64,000 nucleotides of DNA from Helicobacter enhydrae (GCF_001693335.1 NZ_CP016503.1:558001-622000), one strand, 5' to 3'. Shown: positions 18,954-30,084, counted from the stretch's first letter. Notes: generated from the sequence alone by a model not told the origin. Numbers and translations are program-made.

Positions 18954-21373
18954 TTTAAAACAAAATTGACAAGTTTTGAAGGCACATAAATCTCTTTGCT
19001 CACTTCTTTATCTATCCATTTATCCACAGATTCTTTTGCAATCAGTAGTATTTCCTCTTTGGAGGCTGTTTTGGGGACTTCGACCTCTGCACGCTTTTTG
19101 CCATTCACACTCACAACGATATGCAAACTCTCATCCTCCAAAGCCCCTTCATCAATCTCCAAAATCCCAAAATTTTTACGCCCAAAATATTTCTCACTCA
19201 AATGATGAGACAAATGAGGCACGATCGGCTCTAAAAGATTGAGCAAGATATAATACCCCTCGCTCCAAACCTCTTGATTGTCTTGATGACTTAACGCATT
19301 GAGTGCTTCCATACAAGAGCTAATGAGGGTATTGAAAGGATAGCCAGCCATCTGCTTGTCAAAAATCTCTTGACTTTTCTTGAGAGCCTCATAGACTTTT
19401 TTGCGTGCGAGTTTTGATTCTTGGCTTAGCCCCTGTGTTTGCACACAAGGGATCGAATCGGAGGGCTTGATATTTTTGCTTCTCTCCCAAAGTCTTTTCA
19501 AAAAACGATATGCCCCCTCAAGCGCACTATCGCTCCACTCCAACTCTTTTGTCGGCGGTGCAGCAAAAAGGATAAACAATCTAGCACTATCTGCCCCAAA
19601 ATCCCTAACAATTCCATTTGGATCTACAATATTGCCCTTGCTCTTGCTCATCTTCACCCCATCTTTGAGCACCATTCCTTGAGTGAGCAAATGCTCAAAT
19701 GGCTCTTTTAGCTCTATTTCTCCCAAGCGATCAAGCACTTTGGTCCAAAACCTTGCATACAGCAAATGCAAAATTGCGTGCTCAACTCCACCAATATATT
19801 CATCAACCCCAAGCCAATATCGCATTGATTGTGGATCTAGGGCAGTCTCATTGCGTTTTGCCTTGGGAGTGGTATAACGCAAAAAATACCAACTAGATTC
19901 CATAAAAGTATCCATCGTGTCTGTTTCTCTCACCGCTTCTTTGTGGCATTTTGGGCAAAGGCATTTTTTCCATTCAAGATGTTTTTGCAATGGATTGCCT
20001 TCCCCATCGATGATAACATCATAGGGGAGAGTCACAGGTAGATTGCTTTCAGGCACGATGCCACAGGTAGAGCAATGCACCAATGGAATCGGCGTCCCCC
20101 AATAACGCTGACGCGAAATCCCCCAATCCTTGAGACGATAATTCACCACTCCTCTGCCTTTTTGGTGCTCCTCAAACCAAGCGATGACTTTTTGGCGTGC
20201 CTCTTGCGTTGGAAGTCCATCAAAAGTCGAGCTATTGCACAAAATCCCCTCATCGCAAAATGGCAAATCCTCACATTCGATAACTTTGCGTATGGGGAGA
20301 GAATACAATGATGCAAACTCATAATCCCTCTCATCGTGAGCTGGGACCCCCATCAATGCACCACTTCCATAATCTGCCAAAACAAAATTTGCCACCCACA
20401 CAGGAATCCCTTCCTTGCTCAATGGATGGATGAGGGAAATCCCCAGCTTGACACCCTCTTTTTGTGCGATGGCACGACTTCTTGCATTCATATTAGTCAT
20501 TTCAAGGATTTTATCTTGCTCTTCTTTGTTGAGATAGGGCATCATTGCTTGGACAAGCTGATGTTCTGGAGCAATCGCACAATAACTCACGCCAAAAATC
20601 GTCTCTGGACGCGTGGTAAAAACCTCCACTTCATCTATCCCAAGCTTTTCAGCCCATTTTTTTTCAATCTCAAATGCAAATTGCAATCCACTGGATTTGC
20701 CAATCCAATTTTTTTGCATATTCAGCACTTGTTGGGGCCATTTTCCCTCCAAAAGATTAAGATCTTGCAACAAATCTTCAGCAAAATCTGTAATCTTGAT
20801 ATAGTATTGCTCCATCTCTTTTTGCACCACAGGAGTATCGCAACGCCAACATTTCCCATCGATGACTTGCTCATTTGCTAGCACCGTCTGATCATTTTCA
20901 CACCAATTCAAATAAGCTTTTTTGCGATAAATCAGACCTGCTTCCCACATCTTGACAAAAAACTCTTGCTCCCAACGCGTATAATCCTCATCGCTTGTAG
21001 CAAACTCACGCTCAAGGGAAAATGAAAGCCCAAGACTTGCAAGTTCTTTTCTCATCGCATCAATATTGCTATAAGTCCAATCTTTTGGGTGCAAACGATG
21101 CTTGATGGCTGCATTTTCTGCAGGCATTCCAAACGAATCCCACCCAATCGGGTGCAAGACATTAAATCCCCTCTGACGATAATACCTTGCCAACGCATCA
21201 CCGATACAATAGTTTCTCACATGCCCCATGTGGATTGATCCACTAGGATAGGGAAACATACTCAAAATATATTTTTTGGGAAGTGAAAAATCCTCTTTTG
21301 GCTCGAACTCTTTGTCTTCAAGCCACTTTTTTTGCCACTGAGATTCTATGATTTTGTGATTGTATTCCTCCAT
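18950..21373 (-). CDS. leuS: Leucyl-tRNA synthetase
   Basis: Class Ia aminoacyl-tRNA synthetase (807 aa). The HIGH-type motif reads HMGH (residues 48-51), the KMSKS motif is exact (about residue 574), and the large CP1 editing domain with [10 protein letters not shown] lies in between. Four cysteines in the zinc ribbon (CSTCG and CPKC) are present. Length is normal for bacterial LeuS. It charges tRNA-Leu in the cytoplasm. A 10-bp gap to the upstream DUF6394 gene and an ATGA overlap with lptE keep it within the operon. Confidence 0.97.
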   Translation of the reverse strand: MEEYNHKIIESQWQKKWLEDKEFEPKEDFSLPKKYILSMFPYPSGSIHMGHVRNYCIGDALARYYRQRGFNVLHPIGWDSFGMPAENAAIKHRLHPKDWTYSNIDAMRKELASLGLSFSLEREFATSDEDYTRWEQEFFVKMWEAGLIYRKKAYLNWCENDQTVLANEQVIDGKCWRCDTPVVQKEMEQYYIKITDFAEDLLQDLNLLEGKWPQQVLNMQKNWIGKSSGLQFAFEIEKKWAEKLGIDEVEVFTTRPETIFGVSYCAIAPEHQLVQAMMPYLNKEEQDKILEMTNMNARSRAIAQKEGVKLGISLIHPLSKEGIPVWVANFVLADYGSGALMGVPAHDERDYEFASLYSLPIRKVIECEDLPFCDEGILCNSSTFDGLPTQEARQKVIAWFEEHQKGRGVVNYRLKDWGISRQRYWGTPIPLVHCSTCGIVPESNLPVTLPYDVIIDGEGNPLQKHLEWKKCLCPKCHKEAVRETDTMDTFMESSWYFLRYTTPKAKRNETALDPQSMRYWLGVDEYIGGVEHAILHLLYARFWTKVLDRLGEIELKEPFEHLLTQGMVLKDGVKMSKSKGNIVDPNGIVRDFGADSARLFILFAAPPTKELEWSDSALEGAYRFLKRLWERSKNIKPSDSIPCVQTQGLSQESKLARKKVYEALKKSQEIFDKQMAGYPFNTLISSCMEALNALSHQDNQEVWSEGYYILLNLLEPIVPHLSHHLSEKYFGRKNFGILEIDEGALEDESLHIVVSVNGKKRAEVEVPKTASKEEILLIAKESVDKWIDKEVSKEIYVPSKLVNFVLK

Positions 21374-21383
21374 TGCTCACACC

Positions 21384-21725
21384 TCAATAATCCGCATCTC
21401 TTGTTTTTGTGCTCTCAATGAGCATCAAAATCGCTGCGAAGATGTTGGCTGCCAAAGCACCGACTGCTAGAGCATTTGCAAGTTCCCAATGATCTCCAAT
21501 TTGCAAAAAGAAAAACGCAGGGATCAAATGCAAATCCACCACCAAAGAACTTGCAAGCATTTCAGAAGAAAGCAGATTCTTGACTCCGATTTTGAGTGTG
21601 GTGGAGATAAAATTCACAGATGCTGCCACAAATAACATCACCAGATTAGGATCATACAAATACCCAACAACAGAAGTTAAACTCATCAAACTAAAAAAAA
21701 TAAAAAAAACACGACCCCAATCCAT
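21384..21725 (-). CDS. DUF6394-type small integral membrane protein
   Basis: A 113-aa protein with about four membrane helices (residues 6-26, 28-48, 60-80 and 83-103) and a short acidic tail. It resembles a small family found mainly in epsilonproteobacteria between secF and leuS. The start has AAGGAGGAA before the ATG. No enzymatic motif is visible and its function is unknown. The steady location beside secDF suggests an envelope role, but this is inference. Confidence 0.75.
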   Translation of the reverse strand: MDWGRVFFIFFSLMSLTSVVGYLYDPNLVMLFVAASVNFISTTLKIGVKNLLSSEMLASSLVVDLHLIPAFFFLQIGDHWELANALAVGALAANIFAAILMLIESTKTRDADY

Positions 21726-21751
21726 TTATTCCTCCTTAATATATTTCCAAA

Positions 21752-22723
21752 TCAAACTTGTCCATTTTGATACATTTGACGCATTTTCTCACGCTCTCGC
21801 TCTCTTTTTTTCTTTTCTGCCAACTTATCTCGATATTGCGACAAATCAAAACCTAGCAACACAATCATTCTAGGAGCAAAAAACATAGAGCTATATGTCC
21901 CAATAATCACGCCAACAAGCATAGGCAAACTAAAGCCCACGATGATTTCTCCACCAAATAGGTAAAGTGTCAAAACCACAAAAAGCACGGTCAAAGAAGT
22001 CAGCAATGTCCTTGAAAGAGTGCTTGAGAGTGCCTCATTGATGACATCATTGAGTGAAGCGTTGCTCTCTTTCATTGTCTGCTCACGAATACGATCAAAA
22101 ATGATAATCGTGTCATTAATCGAATAGCCAATAATCGTTAGAAATGCTGCAATCACTTCAAGATTCAAATCAATCCCAAACACAACCACAGAAGCTGCAC
22201 AAATCAGCACATCATGAAACAAAGCAAAAACTGCCGACAAAGCGAACTTCCACTCATATCGAAACGACACATATACCAAAATCGCAATCAAAGCAAGGCT
22301 CAATGCCAAAATACCTTTTTCTTTGAGCTCCTGTCCTACTTTAGGTCCCACAGAATCTACGCGACGCAATTCAAACTGCCCACTTCCCTTCAACGCTTTG
22401 ATCACTTCTTCATTGATGCGTGTCAAAGGAAGTTTGGCGTTGAAAGGGATTTTGAGCAACGCCTCATCTTTTGAGCCAAACTCGCTCACTTGCACACCTT
22501 TGAACGCTTGATTTTTTTCTAGAAGCATACGAATCGTAGAGATAGGAGCATTTTGCTCATAGCGTATTTGCACGATTGTCCCACCATCAAAATCCACGCC
22601 ATAGCTAAAGCCCTTGAAAAACAAAATAGCACAAGACAATGCAATCAACACCACAGACACTAGAAATGTATAGCGATTGTATTGTGCAAAATTGATGATT
22701 CTTTGATTTCTAATGAGTTCCAT
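21752..22723 (-). CDS. secF: Protein translocase subunit SecF
   Basis: A 323-aa RND-family subunit of SecDF, which uses proton motive force to pull proteins through SecYEG on the periplasmic side. Six membrane segments can be seen, with the SecF signature [14 protein letters not shown] after TM1 and the [17 protein letters not shown] motif in TM4. The C-terminus is short, basic and charged. Its start overlaps the secD end by 14 bp, so the two are probably translationally coupled. Confidence 0.96.
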   Translation of the reverse strand: MELIRNQRIINFAQYNRYTFLVSVVLIALSCAILFFKGFSYGVDFDGGTIVQIRYEQNAPISTIRMLLEKNQAFKGVQVSEFGSKDEALLKIPFNAKLPLTRINEEVIKALKGSGQFELRRVDSVGPKVGQELKEKGILALSLALIAILVYVSFRYEWKFALSAVFALFHDVLICAASVVVFGIDLNLEVIAAFLTIIGYSINDTIIIFDRIREQTMKESNASLNDVINEALSSTLSRTLLTSLTVLFVVLTLYLFGGEIIVGFSLPMLVGVIIGTYSSMFFAPRMIVLLGFDLSQYRDKLAEKKKREREREKMRQMYQNGQV

Positions 22724-24278
22724 TGATATTCCTCCTCACACCAAACCAAAAGCTAGGATTTTTCTGCATTTTTTTATACAAAGCCTCATAAATCCCGTGT
22801 GTCCCAACAATGGCAGTCAAAATTGATACAATGATCCCAATCGCCATTGTGATCGCAAACCCTTTGATAGTGCCTGTCCCATAAGCATAGAGCAAAAATG
22901 CTGCAATCAAAGTCGTGATATTGGAATCAAAAATTGCCCTTGAGGCATTCTCATATCCCAAAGCAATCGCTTGTTTGATTGAATTGCCCTCATAGAGAGC
23001 CTCTCTGATACGCTCATTGATGATGATATTTGCATCTACTGCCATTCCCACGGTCAATACAATCCCTGCCATTCCGGGCAAAGTGAGCGTTGCACCCAAA
23101 ATCGCCATAATCGCCACAATAAGCAAAATATTCACAAGCAATGCACCCACAGCGATCACACCCGCAACAGAATAATAAACAATCATAAATGCTAACACTA
23201 ACGCAAAACCACTAAAAAGTGCAATCATGCTCGCACGAATACTATCTGCACCCAAACTCGGTCCCACACTTCTTTTCTCAACAATCTCAACAGGAGCAGA
23301 AAGTGCCCCACTACGCAAGGCAATCGCTAGATCCCCAGCCTCTTGAGGCGTGAAGTTGCCGCTAATCTGCCCGCTTCCTCCTCCGATCCTCTCACGAATC
23401 ACAGGTGCAGAAAACACCTGCCTATCCAACACGATCGCCATCCGTTTGCCGACATTGTTGCCTGAAAATTCCGCAAAGAGTTTCGCACCTTTTGAATCAA
23501 GACTGAACGCCACAATGGGTTGAGAATTTTGATCATAAGCGACATTGGCATCTGTAATCATCGCACCATCAATGATTGGAACTGCTTTGAGCAAAAGTTT
23601 TGAGGGAGAACCCACATATTGCAAAATCACATCCCCATATCTTTGTGCTTCGCTCTCACTCATTTGATCGACACGCATATTGCGTTCTTCATCGACTGCC
23701 ATCATCTCCAAATGTGCTGATCTAGAAATCAAATCAATCGCTCGTTTTTCATCCTCTTGAGTTTTGATCCCAGGCAATTGCACCAAAATATTTTCTTTGC
23801 CCTGACGCGTCACGCTAGGCTCTGCAAGACCAAATAGATCCAAACGATTGCGAATCGTGCTGATGGCTTGATCAATCGCTGATTGCTTGATCTTGTTTTG
23901 TTCCTCTTGAGTGAAAACCCCTACAAACTGATTGCTATTTTGCGTGATTTCTAGCCCCTGATTCTGTTGCAAAAGCTCCATCATCTTACCCACATCATCT
24001 GTGTCCAAAAGCTCAAAGCTCACACTCTCTTCACTTGCTTTCAAATGATCTAGGAGGATCTTTTGTTCTTTCGCCTCATAGGCAACCATCGTTGCGATTG
24101 CCTTGTATTTGGCAACAACTGCGTTTTGGGTTTTGACATCTAGTAGTAGAGTGAGTCCCCCTTGCAAATCAAGACCAAGATTGATTTTGGGACCTCCGAC
24201 ATTTTGGAAAAACGACGGAACGCTAAAAACCAATCCAAAAATGGCAGAAATGCCAAAAATGATTAAACGCCAATTCAT
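22710..24278 (-). CDS. secD: Protein translocase subunit SecD
   Basis: A 522-aa partner of SecF. TM1 is followed by the [15 protein letters not shown] motif, then a large periplasmic domain and five more membrane segments with [16 protein letters not shown], which contains the conserved aspartate of the proton path. Length is shorter than E. coli SecD, normal for this group. It sits 3 bp after yajC and overlaps secF, forming yajC-secD-secF as in most bacteria. Confidence 0.96.
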   Translation of the reverse strand: MNWRLIIFGISAIFGLVFSVPSFFQNVGGPKINLGLDLQGGLTLLLDVKTQNAVVAKYKAIATMVAYEAKEQKILLDHLKASEESVSFELLDTDDVGKMMELLQQNQGLEITQNSNQFVGVFTQEEQNKIKQSAIDQAISTIRNRLDLFGLAEPSVTRQGKENILVQLPGIKTQEDEKRAIDLISRSAHLEMMAVDEERNMRVDQMSESEAQRYGDVILQYVGSPSKLLLKAVPIIDGAMITDANVAYDQNSQPIVAFSLDSKGAKLFAEFSGNNVGKRMAIVLDRQVFSAPVIRERIGGGSGQISGNFTPQEAGDLAIALRSGALSAPVEIVEKRSVGPSLGADSIRASMIALFSGFALVLAFMIVYYSVAGVIAVGALLVNILLIVAIMAILGATLTLPGMAGIVLTVGMAVDANIIINERIREALYEGNSIKQAIALGYENASRAIFDSNITTLIAAFLLYAYGTGTIKGFAITMAIGIIVSILTAIVGTHGIYEALYKKMQKNPSFWFGVRRNINGTH

Positions 24279-24281
24279 TCT

Positions 24282-24560
24282 TTATTGCTCAACTTTGTAG
24301 GCAATGTATTCCTTAGCAATTTTGATAGTGCTTTCACTAGAACGCACAAGAAAAAACCCTTCTTCTTTTTTTGTCACTTCGCCCATCACTCCACCATAAG
24401 TCACAACCTTATCTCCAACCTTTAGAGCCTCTAGCATTTCTTTGTGCTTTTGCTGTTGCTTTTTTTGCGGACGAATAAACAAAAAATAAAAAATGACAAA
24501 AATCGCCACAAAAGGCAAAATTGTCCCTAAAATATTTGTAAGACCACTTTGTTCCATCAA
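24282..24560 (-). CDS. yajC: Preprotein translocase accessory protein YajC
   Basis: A 92-aa single-pass membrane protein. The membrane helix (about residues 11-31) is followed by the family signature FIRPQKKQQQKHKEML and GDKVVTYGGVMGEV. YajC associates with SecDF. It is the first member of the yajC-secD-secF unit. A 24-bp gap separates it from nhaA. Confidence 0.95.
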   Translation of the reverse strand: MMEQSGLTNILGTILPFVAIFVIFYFLFIRPQKKQQQKHKEMLEALKVGDKVVTYGGVMGEVTKKEEGFFLVRSSESTIKIAKEYIAYKVEQ

Positions 24561-24584
24561 ACAATCCTTCTGAAAAATTTAAAG

Positions 24585-25886
24585 TCAAAATTCTACCACA
24601 TTACTTTTTCTACCCAAAACCAAAAGAAACAGACTTCCTAAGATTCCTGCCAAAAGTGAAGCAGACAAAATAGAAATTTTGGCGATTTCGACAAAAGAGG
24701 CTTGAGTAAAAGCAAGATTTGCGACAAAAATCGACATCGTAAATCCAATCCCTGCCAAAATCCCAGCCCCCAAAATATGACTCCAAGCGATTCCTGTCGG
24801 TCGCGTCGCGATACCAAGTTTCTCGCACAAAAAAGTCAAAAGCAAGATTCCAAGAGGTTTGCCTATCAACAATCCAAGAATCACACCAAGCATTAGATGC
24901 ATGCTTGCAAAATCCACACCTCCACTCAAACTCACCCCAGCATTGGCAAAAGCAAAAAGAGGCATGATCAAATAAGTCGATAGAGAGTGGAGAGAATGCT
25001 CTAGTTTCAAGAGAGGATTTTGCACATAGGAGAGACGCTTGGTGATTTGATGCACAGCATCAAAATGCCCATTGGTGAGCAAAATATCTTTGCGTTCTTC
25101 TTCGGCTTTGTTAAAATCAAGGAGATCTTTTTGCACATCTCTCAAAAAATCTTGAGTGAAAATCTTGGGCTTTGCAGGAATGGTAAAAGCCAAGATTACA
25201 GCTGAAATTGTCGCGTGGATCCCACTTTCGTGGATACAAAACCACAATGCAACCCCCACACAAAGATAAGGGATGAGATTTCTCACGCCTCCATAATTGA
25301 ACGCAAAAAGCACACCGGTCAAAAACGCTGAAACTCCAAGCCATTCCCACGCAATCCCGCTACTATAAAAAATCGCAATCACCACAATCGCACCCAAATC
25401 ATCAACCACTGCCAAAGTTACCAAAAAAAGCTTCAAAGCCGGCGGCACGCGTTTGCCTAGCATCAACACCACACCCAAAGCAAAAGCAATATCTGTTGCC
25501 ATAGGGATCCCAAATCCATGAGATGTTTCTGTCCCCATATTAAATGCAAGATAGATTCCTGCAGGGACAATCATTCCCCCAATCGCTGCGATTGCAGGAA
25601 ACGCTGCTTTTTTGAATCCTGATAATCCACCAAAAAGAAACTCTCTTTTGATTTCAAGCCCCACCATCAAAAAAAACAAAGACATCAAAACATCATTCAC
25701 CCACAAATGCAAGTCAAAGCCATAAAATTTCCCAGCGATGCTTAGTCCCACCTGCTCATGCCACAGATGAAAATACCACTCACTCAATCCGCTATTTGCT
25801 ACAATCATTGCAAGCACCGCACAGCAAAACAAAAAAACTCCGCCAAAACTCTCTGACATCACAATTTTTTTCATTTTTTCCATCAA
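24585..25886 (-). CDS. nhaA: Na+/H+ antiporter NhaA
   Basis: Inner-membrane electrogenic antiporter (433 aa, about 12 membrane helices). The ion-binding aspartate pair appears in LAVVDDLGAIVVIAIFY, matching D163/D164 of E. coli NhaA. The protein is longer than the E. coli one because of a charged cytoplasmic insert around residues 235-280 (KEEERKDILL region), also known in Helicobacter NhaA. It exports sodium and controls cytoplasmic pH. It lies 6 bp after addA in the same block. Confidence 0.96.
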   Translation of the reverse strand: MMEKMKKIVMSESFGGVFLFCCAVLAMIVANSGLSEWYFHLWHEQVGLSIAGKFYGFDLHLWVNDVLMSLFFLMVGLEIKREFLFGGLSGFKKAAFPAIAAIGGMIVPAGIYLAFNMGTETSHGFGIPMATDIAFALGVVLMLGKRVPPALKLFLVTLAVVDDLGAIVVIAIFYSSGIAWEWLGVSAFLTGVLFAFNYGGVRNLIPYLCVGVALWFCIHESGIHATISAVILAFTIPAKPKIFTQDFLRDVQKDLLDFNKAEEERKDILLTNGHFDAVHQITKRLSYVQNPLLKLEHSLHSLSTYLIMPLFAFANAGVSLSGGVDFASMHLMLGVILGLLIGKPLGILLLTFLCEKLGIATRPTGIAWSHILGAGILAGIGFTMSIFVANLAFTQASFVEIAKISILSASLLAGILGSLFLLVLGRKSNVVEF

Positions 25887-25892
25887 TACTCC

Positions 25893-28712
25893 TTATACAA
25901 CTCGTACCATCTCAAACTGCTGATCCAAATAAACAAGATAACCACTTGTTTTGATTTGCGGATATTGTTTTTGAATATAGAAAGTGTATTGTTTTATCTG
26001 TTCATCATAATACCCCTGTTTTCTACCACTTTTGTAATCAAGCACCACAATTTCTTCCAATTTTTGATTCTGATCCTGCAAAAACAACACACAATCCATG
26101 CGATAGATTTTGTTTTCTAGCAAAAACGCAACTTCACTCTCCAGGCGACAATAGGCAAAGCTAGATTGAATCTTTTGGCACACTTTTTCAACAATCAAAG
26201 GGATTGTTTCAAGTTTTTCAATAGCCAAAAAGGCTCCATATCTATTGCTCAAAAAATCCAAAATCTCTTCTTGCTTGGCACCATAGCCTAGAGCCAACTC
26301 CAAAGCACTATGAAACGCCTCCCCCCTTTTGATTGCCTCAATCTCATTGGGCTGATAGGCGATTTGCTCATACCTGATAAACCCCTCCTGCTTCCCAAAC
26401 CCCTCTTGTTTGAGCGGATAAAACTCTTTGGCACTCACTTTGGGTTTTGTGCTTCTCTCTATGCCAAACTCCCCCCACTCTTGTTGCACAAGCACCTCGT
26501 CTCCCGCCACCAAACCGATGCGTTCAAACTCCTTGCCCTGTTGTGTGGGCAAAATCCAGAGCGATGTTTTGGCACGAGTGAGAGCCACATAGAGTAGATT
26601 GATTTTTTCTAGGCTCTCTAGCTCTTTTTGTCGTTGCAAAACACTGGCATATTCACTATCAAACACTTCTCTGTGGCTAGTGCGTAGATAAATATGCCCC
26701 TCCAAAGAATCATCATAATCGCAAAACATTCCCCCACTACTTCTAGCCTGTCGTGTGCGATCCAAAACAATCAAATGGTCAAACTCCAAACCTTTGGATT
26801 TGTGGATTGTCAAGATTTTTAGCCCCTCTTGCTCCTCTTGGATTTCTTGGCAACTTGCACTCTTCATTTTCTCCAAAAACTCCATCTCATCGGCACTCTC
26901 ACACGCGATCTCCAAAACTTTTTGTGCCACAAATGTTCCAAGTTTGTAAGTCTTGATCACCAAAAACACAAATTCTGCGATCTGCTCAAATGGAATGATC
27001 TCGATCTCTTCTCCGATTTTATGCCCTAGCAACTTACACAGGCAATCGCGATAAAACTCAAAAGTTTTGGGATCGTGCTTGGCAAGACTGCATTTCAAAG
27101 CATTGATAATGATTTTTGCCTCCCACTTTTCTGCTAGGCTCACCTGCTCCTCTAGCACCACGCGAATCTCTGGGCGTTTCTCTTTGATGAAGCTTCCTAG
27201 ATTTGCAACCTCTGCATTGGTAAAAACCAAAACCGCGATTTCCTCAAATCCAACACCACAAGAATGCAGTGTGTCTATTTTCTCAAGCACTGCACCAAAA
27301 ATACTCTCCAAGCCCTCTGCTTTGTCTGCTTTTGCAAGAGGTTTTTCAATCTTGACATACCCCCCAGATTTTTCAGTCTTTTGTGGGACATACAAATCAC
27401 CATAAGGCTCGGCAAACACGGCATTCACAAACGCCACGACCTCACCGCAAGATCGATAATTACTCTGCAAACTCTCTCTCTGTATGCCGTTTTTGACAAT
27501 CATACGCATCAAACGCCCATATCCACCCCTAAAACGATAGATACTTTGTTTTTGATCCCCCACTGCAAAAAAGCTCCTCTCCCCTATTCTGCCGACACCT
27601 GAGACAATCTCATCAATCAAAGGAGCAAGAAGCTTATACTGAATCACACTCGTATCTTGAAACTCATCTAGCAAAATATGAGAAATCTTATCATCAAGCC
27701 TGAAATAGAAAAAATCTTTGAAATCATCAAAATGTGCATTTTGTTTGCACAACAACTCATAGGCTTTGCTCGTGATGTCTGCAAAGTCCAAAACCCCCAA
27801 AGAGCAAATCAACTCCTTGCGACTTTGCTGAAACAAATCGCAAAATTCTTTGATTTCATAGAGATAAGATTCAGATTTCCATTTCAAATACCCTTTGAGC
27901 AAACGATGCAACGCATCAAAATCTGCCTCATTGAGCCCCAAAGACTTAAAAGAGCGATATTCTGTCCCTTTTTGCACTGCAGTTTTGCTCACAAGATCCT
28001 CGATCTTTTGATAGTGCAACGCCTTTCTAGCTGTATCACTGCTTTTGGGATTTGCCTCTATGTCTCTTTGGATCTGTTGCACAAGCTCTGCAATCTGTTG
28101 GGCATACAAATCCTCTGCAATGGGTTTGGTGATATTGGGCAATGCGTCCAAATAATCAATAGCGATTTGATGCAAATGCTCAAGAGTCTGATCGATACTA
28201 TAGTTATGAGACAAACAAAGAAACAAAAAATCGTTTTTTTGCTTTGGATTTAGCTTTTGCAAAAATCTAGCACCAAGTGCTTCAACATCCAACGGAGCAA
28301 TCTCAAAGCCAAATGGCACACCTGCATACCAACAAAACTTCTTGATCACGGCATTCAAAAAAGAATCAATCGTAGAAATCCTAACCTTTTGCCTCAAAAA
28401 CTCTTTGAGGATTTGAGGGGCTTTGGCTCTCACTTCCTTAGCATCTAGCCCGTATTCATTATGCAAAGATTCCAAAAGTCCTTGTTGCTCTGCATTGTTT
28501 GCACCTGCCAAAATCCTAAGAAATCGTGCGATACGCTCTTTCATCTCATCGACCGCTTTGTTTGTAAAAGTCAGCGACAAAATCTCTCCGATTTTTGCCC
28601 CCTGTAACAACAGATAAACATAACGCAGAGCGAGTGCATAGGTTTTACCACTACCAGCCGAAGCTTCCAAAACTAAAAATTGCTTTTCTTTATTCACCAC
28701 TTGAGTAACCAT
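25893..28712 (-). CDS. addA: AddA-type helicase-nuclease (RecB-like)
   Basis: UvrD/Rep superfamily 1 helicase (939 aa) with a C-terminal RecB-family nuclease domain. The Walker A motif ASAGSGKT is at residues 17-24, helicase motif II LLDEFQDTS near 350, motif V/VI LTIHKSKGLEF and VALTRAKTSLW later, and the nuclease DYK motif in VVLDYKSGRK near residue 892. In H. pylori this gene product with AddB processes double-strand ends for RecA-dependent repair. AddB is not in the window. It is the first gene of the 13-gene minus-strand block. Confidence 0.92.
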   Translation of the reverse strand: MVTQVVNKEKQFLVLEASAGSGKTYALALRYVYLLLQGAKIGEILSLTFTNKAVDEMKERIARFLRILAGANNAEQQGLLESLHNEYGLDAKEVRAKAPQILKEFLRQKVRISTIDSFLNAVIKKFCWYAGVPFGFEIAPLDVEALGARFLQKLNPKQKNDFLFLCLSHNYSIDQTLEHLHQIAIDYLDALPNITKPIAEDLYAQQIAELVQQIQRDIEANPKSSDTARKALHYQKIEDLVSKTAVQKGTEYRSFKSLGLNEADFDALHRLLKGYLKWKSESYLYEIKEFCDLFQQSRKELICSLGVLDFADITSKAYELLCKQNAHFDDFKDFFYFRLDDKISHILLDEFQDTSVIQYKLLAPLIDEIVSGVGRIGERSFFAVGDQKQSIYRFRGGYGRLMRMIVKNGIQRESLQSNYRSCGEVVAFVNAVFAEPYGDLYVPQKTEKSGGYVKIEKPLAKADKAEGLESIFGAVLEKIDTLHSCGVGFEEIAVLVFTNAEVANLGSFIKEKRPEIRVVLEEQVSLAEKWEAKIIINALKCSLAKHDPKTFEFYRDCLCKLLGHKIGEEIEIIPFEQIAEFVFLVIKTYKLGTFVAQKVLEIACESADEMEFLEKMKSASCQEIQEEQEGLKILTIHKSKGLEFDHLIVLDRTRQARSSGGMFCDYDDSLEGHIYLRTSHREVFDSEYASVLQRQKELESLEKINLLYVALTRAKTSLWILPTQQGKEFERIGLVAGDEVLVQQEWGEFGIERSTKPKVSAKEFYPLKQEGFGKQEGFIRYEQIAYQPNEIEAIKRGEAFHSALELALGYGAKQEEILDFLSNRYGAFLAIEKLETIPLIVEKVCQKIQSSFAYCRLESEVAFLLENKIYRMDCVLFLQDQNQKLEEIVVLDYKSGRKQGYYDEQIKQYTFYIQKQYPQIKTSGYLVYLDQQFEMVRVV

Positions 28713-28792
28713 ATCATCTTATAGAATTCTCATAATGTTACCAAAACATCTCATAAAGTTTTCTGATTCTGTCCATGCGTCATCATCCCAAA

Positions 28793-28813
28793 CTTGATGT
28801 CCATATACTAAAG
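28793..28813 (+). promoter_or_regulatory. HAIR-type HspR operator before cbpA-hspR
   Basis: CTTGATG-N7-ACTAAAG matches the HspR inverted repeat CTTGAGT-N7-ACTCAAG at 11 of 14 positions with the exact 7-bp spacer. A TATGAT -10-like box at 28817-28822 follows immediately. In H. pylori HspR represses its own cbpA-hspR-rarA operon, and the same three genes follow here, so autoregulation is likely. Motif and spacing are seen; binding is inferred. Confidence 0.7.
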
Positions 28814-28871
28814 TTTTATGATAAAATGCACTAAACTATAACAATCATTTTGATGAACAAAAGGATCCAAA

Positions 28872-29738
28872 ATGGCAAAAAGTCTATACACCACACTTGA
28901 AGTCAGCGAAAACGCAAGTAGTGATGAAATCAAAAAAGCCTATAGGCGTCTTGCACGCAAATACCACCCAGACATCAACAAAGCAAAAGATGCAGAAGAA
29001 AAATTCAAAGAAATCAATGCCGCTTATGAAATCCTAAGCGATGCCAACAAAAAAGCACAATACGATCAGTTTGGAGATAGTATGTTTGGGGGACAAAATT
29101 TCAGCGACTTCACAAGAGGAGCGGGAGCCGGTGTCGATCTCAATGACATCTTGAGCCAAATCTTTGGGAGTGGTGGATATGGCAAAGGCACAGGAGGGGG
29201 GTTTGGAGGATTTGGAAACTTTGGAGGGTTTGGGGGACATCCCTTTGATCGTATGCCAGATCTAGACATTCAAGGCAATATCACTATTGCCTTTGAAACC
29301 TCAATCCTTGGGGGCAAATACCACTATCAAGGCTTGGACATCAAAATCCCCGCAGGTATCAAAGACGGAGAAACAATCCGTCTCAAAGGCAAAGGACGCA
29401 CACACAATGGTATCAATGGAGACCTCCTTCTCAAAGTCCAAGTTGCCCCAAGCCCAGAATACACACGCCAACAAGACGATCTCATCAAAACCATAGACAT
29501 TCCGCTCAAAATCGCCCTCTTTGGCGGTAGCCTTGAAGTGCCAACACTCCACAAAGAAGTCAAGCTCAAAATCCCCTCAGGAGTCAAAAATAATCAAAAA
29601 TTCAGAATCAAAGAATACGGAGCATTCAATCGCAAAAACAACAGCAAGGGCGACTTATATCTCCAAGCAAATGTTATTTTGCCCCCTATTGAAAGCCTAA
29701 GCGACACACTCAAAGATTTGTTGGAAAAGGAGCTTTAA
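28872..29738 (+). CDS. cbpA: DnaJ-class co-chaperone CbpA
   Basis: A 288-aa J-domain protein. The J domain (1-70) has YHPDINK with HPD at residues 32-34, followed by a Gly/Phe-rich linker (about 80-125) and the DnaJ C-terminal peptide-binding domains. There is no cysteine-rich zinc domain, which separates CbpA from DnaJ. It stimulates DnaK and may bind DNA. RBS AAGGA is 8 nt upstream. First gene of a heat-shock unit cbpA-hspR-rarA preceded by a HAIR operator. Confidence 0.93.
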   Translation: MAKSLYTTLEVSENASSDEIKKAYRRLARKYHPDINKAKDAEEKFKEINAAYEILSDANKKAQYDQFGDSMFGGQNFSDFTRGAGAGVDLNDILSQIFGSGGYGKGTGGGFGGFGNFGGFGGHPFDRMPDLDIQGNITIAFETSILGGKYHYQGLDIKIPAGIKDGETIRLKGKGRTHNGINGDLLLKVQVAPSPEYTRQQDDLIKTIDIPLKIALFGGSLEVPTLHKEVKLKIPSGVKNNQKFRIKEYGAFNRKNNSKGDLYLQANVILPPIESLSDTLKDLLEKEL

Positions 29739-29739
29739 A

Positions 29740-30084
29740 ATGTATAGTTATGATGAACCCGTTTATCTCATCAGCGTTGTGGCAAAAATCCTTGAGATCC
29801 ACCCTCAAACCTTAAGACAATACGAAAAAGAAGGGCTAATCCAGCCAGGACGCACAGATGGCAAAATGCGTCTATACTCCCAAAGAGATATCGACAAAAT
29901 CAAAACAATCCTGCGTCTCACGCGTGATTTGGGGGTCAATCTTGCAGGAGTGGATATCATCTTGCGTCTCAAAGAGCGTCTTGATGAGCTTGATTCTCTA
30001 ATGGAACAATTCCACGCTCAAGCCCCAAAAAGCCAAATCAAAACAATCAAACAAAGCTCCTATGAAATTATTTTGAAAAAATGA
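29740..30084 (+). CDS. hspR: Heat-shock repressor HspR (MerR family)
   Basis: A 114-aa MerR-type winged helix protein. The N-terminal HTH (VVAKILEIHPQTLRQYEKEG) and wing RTDGKMRLYSQRDIDKI are canonical, followed by a leucine-rich coiled coil (about 70-95). HspR binds HAIR repeats to repress chaperone genes; in Helicobacter it works with HrcA on other operons. It begins 1 bp after the cbpA stop and its 3' end overlaps rarA by ATGA. The likely target includes its own promoter at 28793-28813. Confidence 0.95.
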   Translation: MYSYDEPVYLISVVAKILEIHPQTLRQYEKEGLIQPGRTDGKMRLYSQRDIDKIKTILRLTRDLGVNLAGVDIILRLKERLDELDSLMEQFHAQAPKSQIKTIKQSSYEIILKK

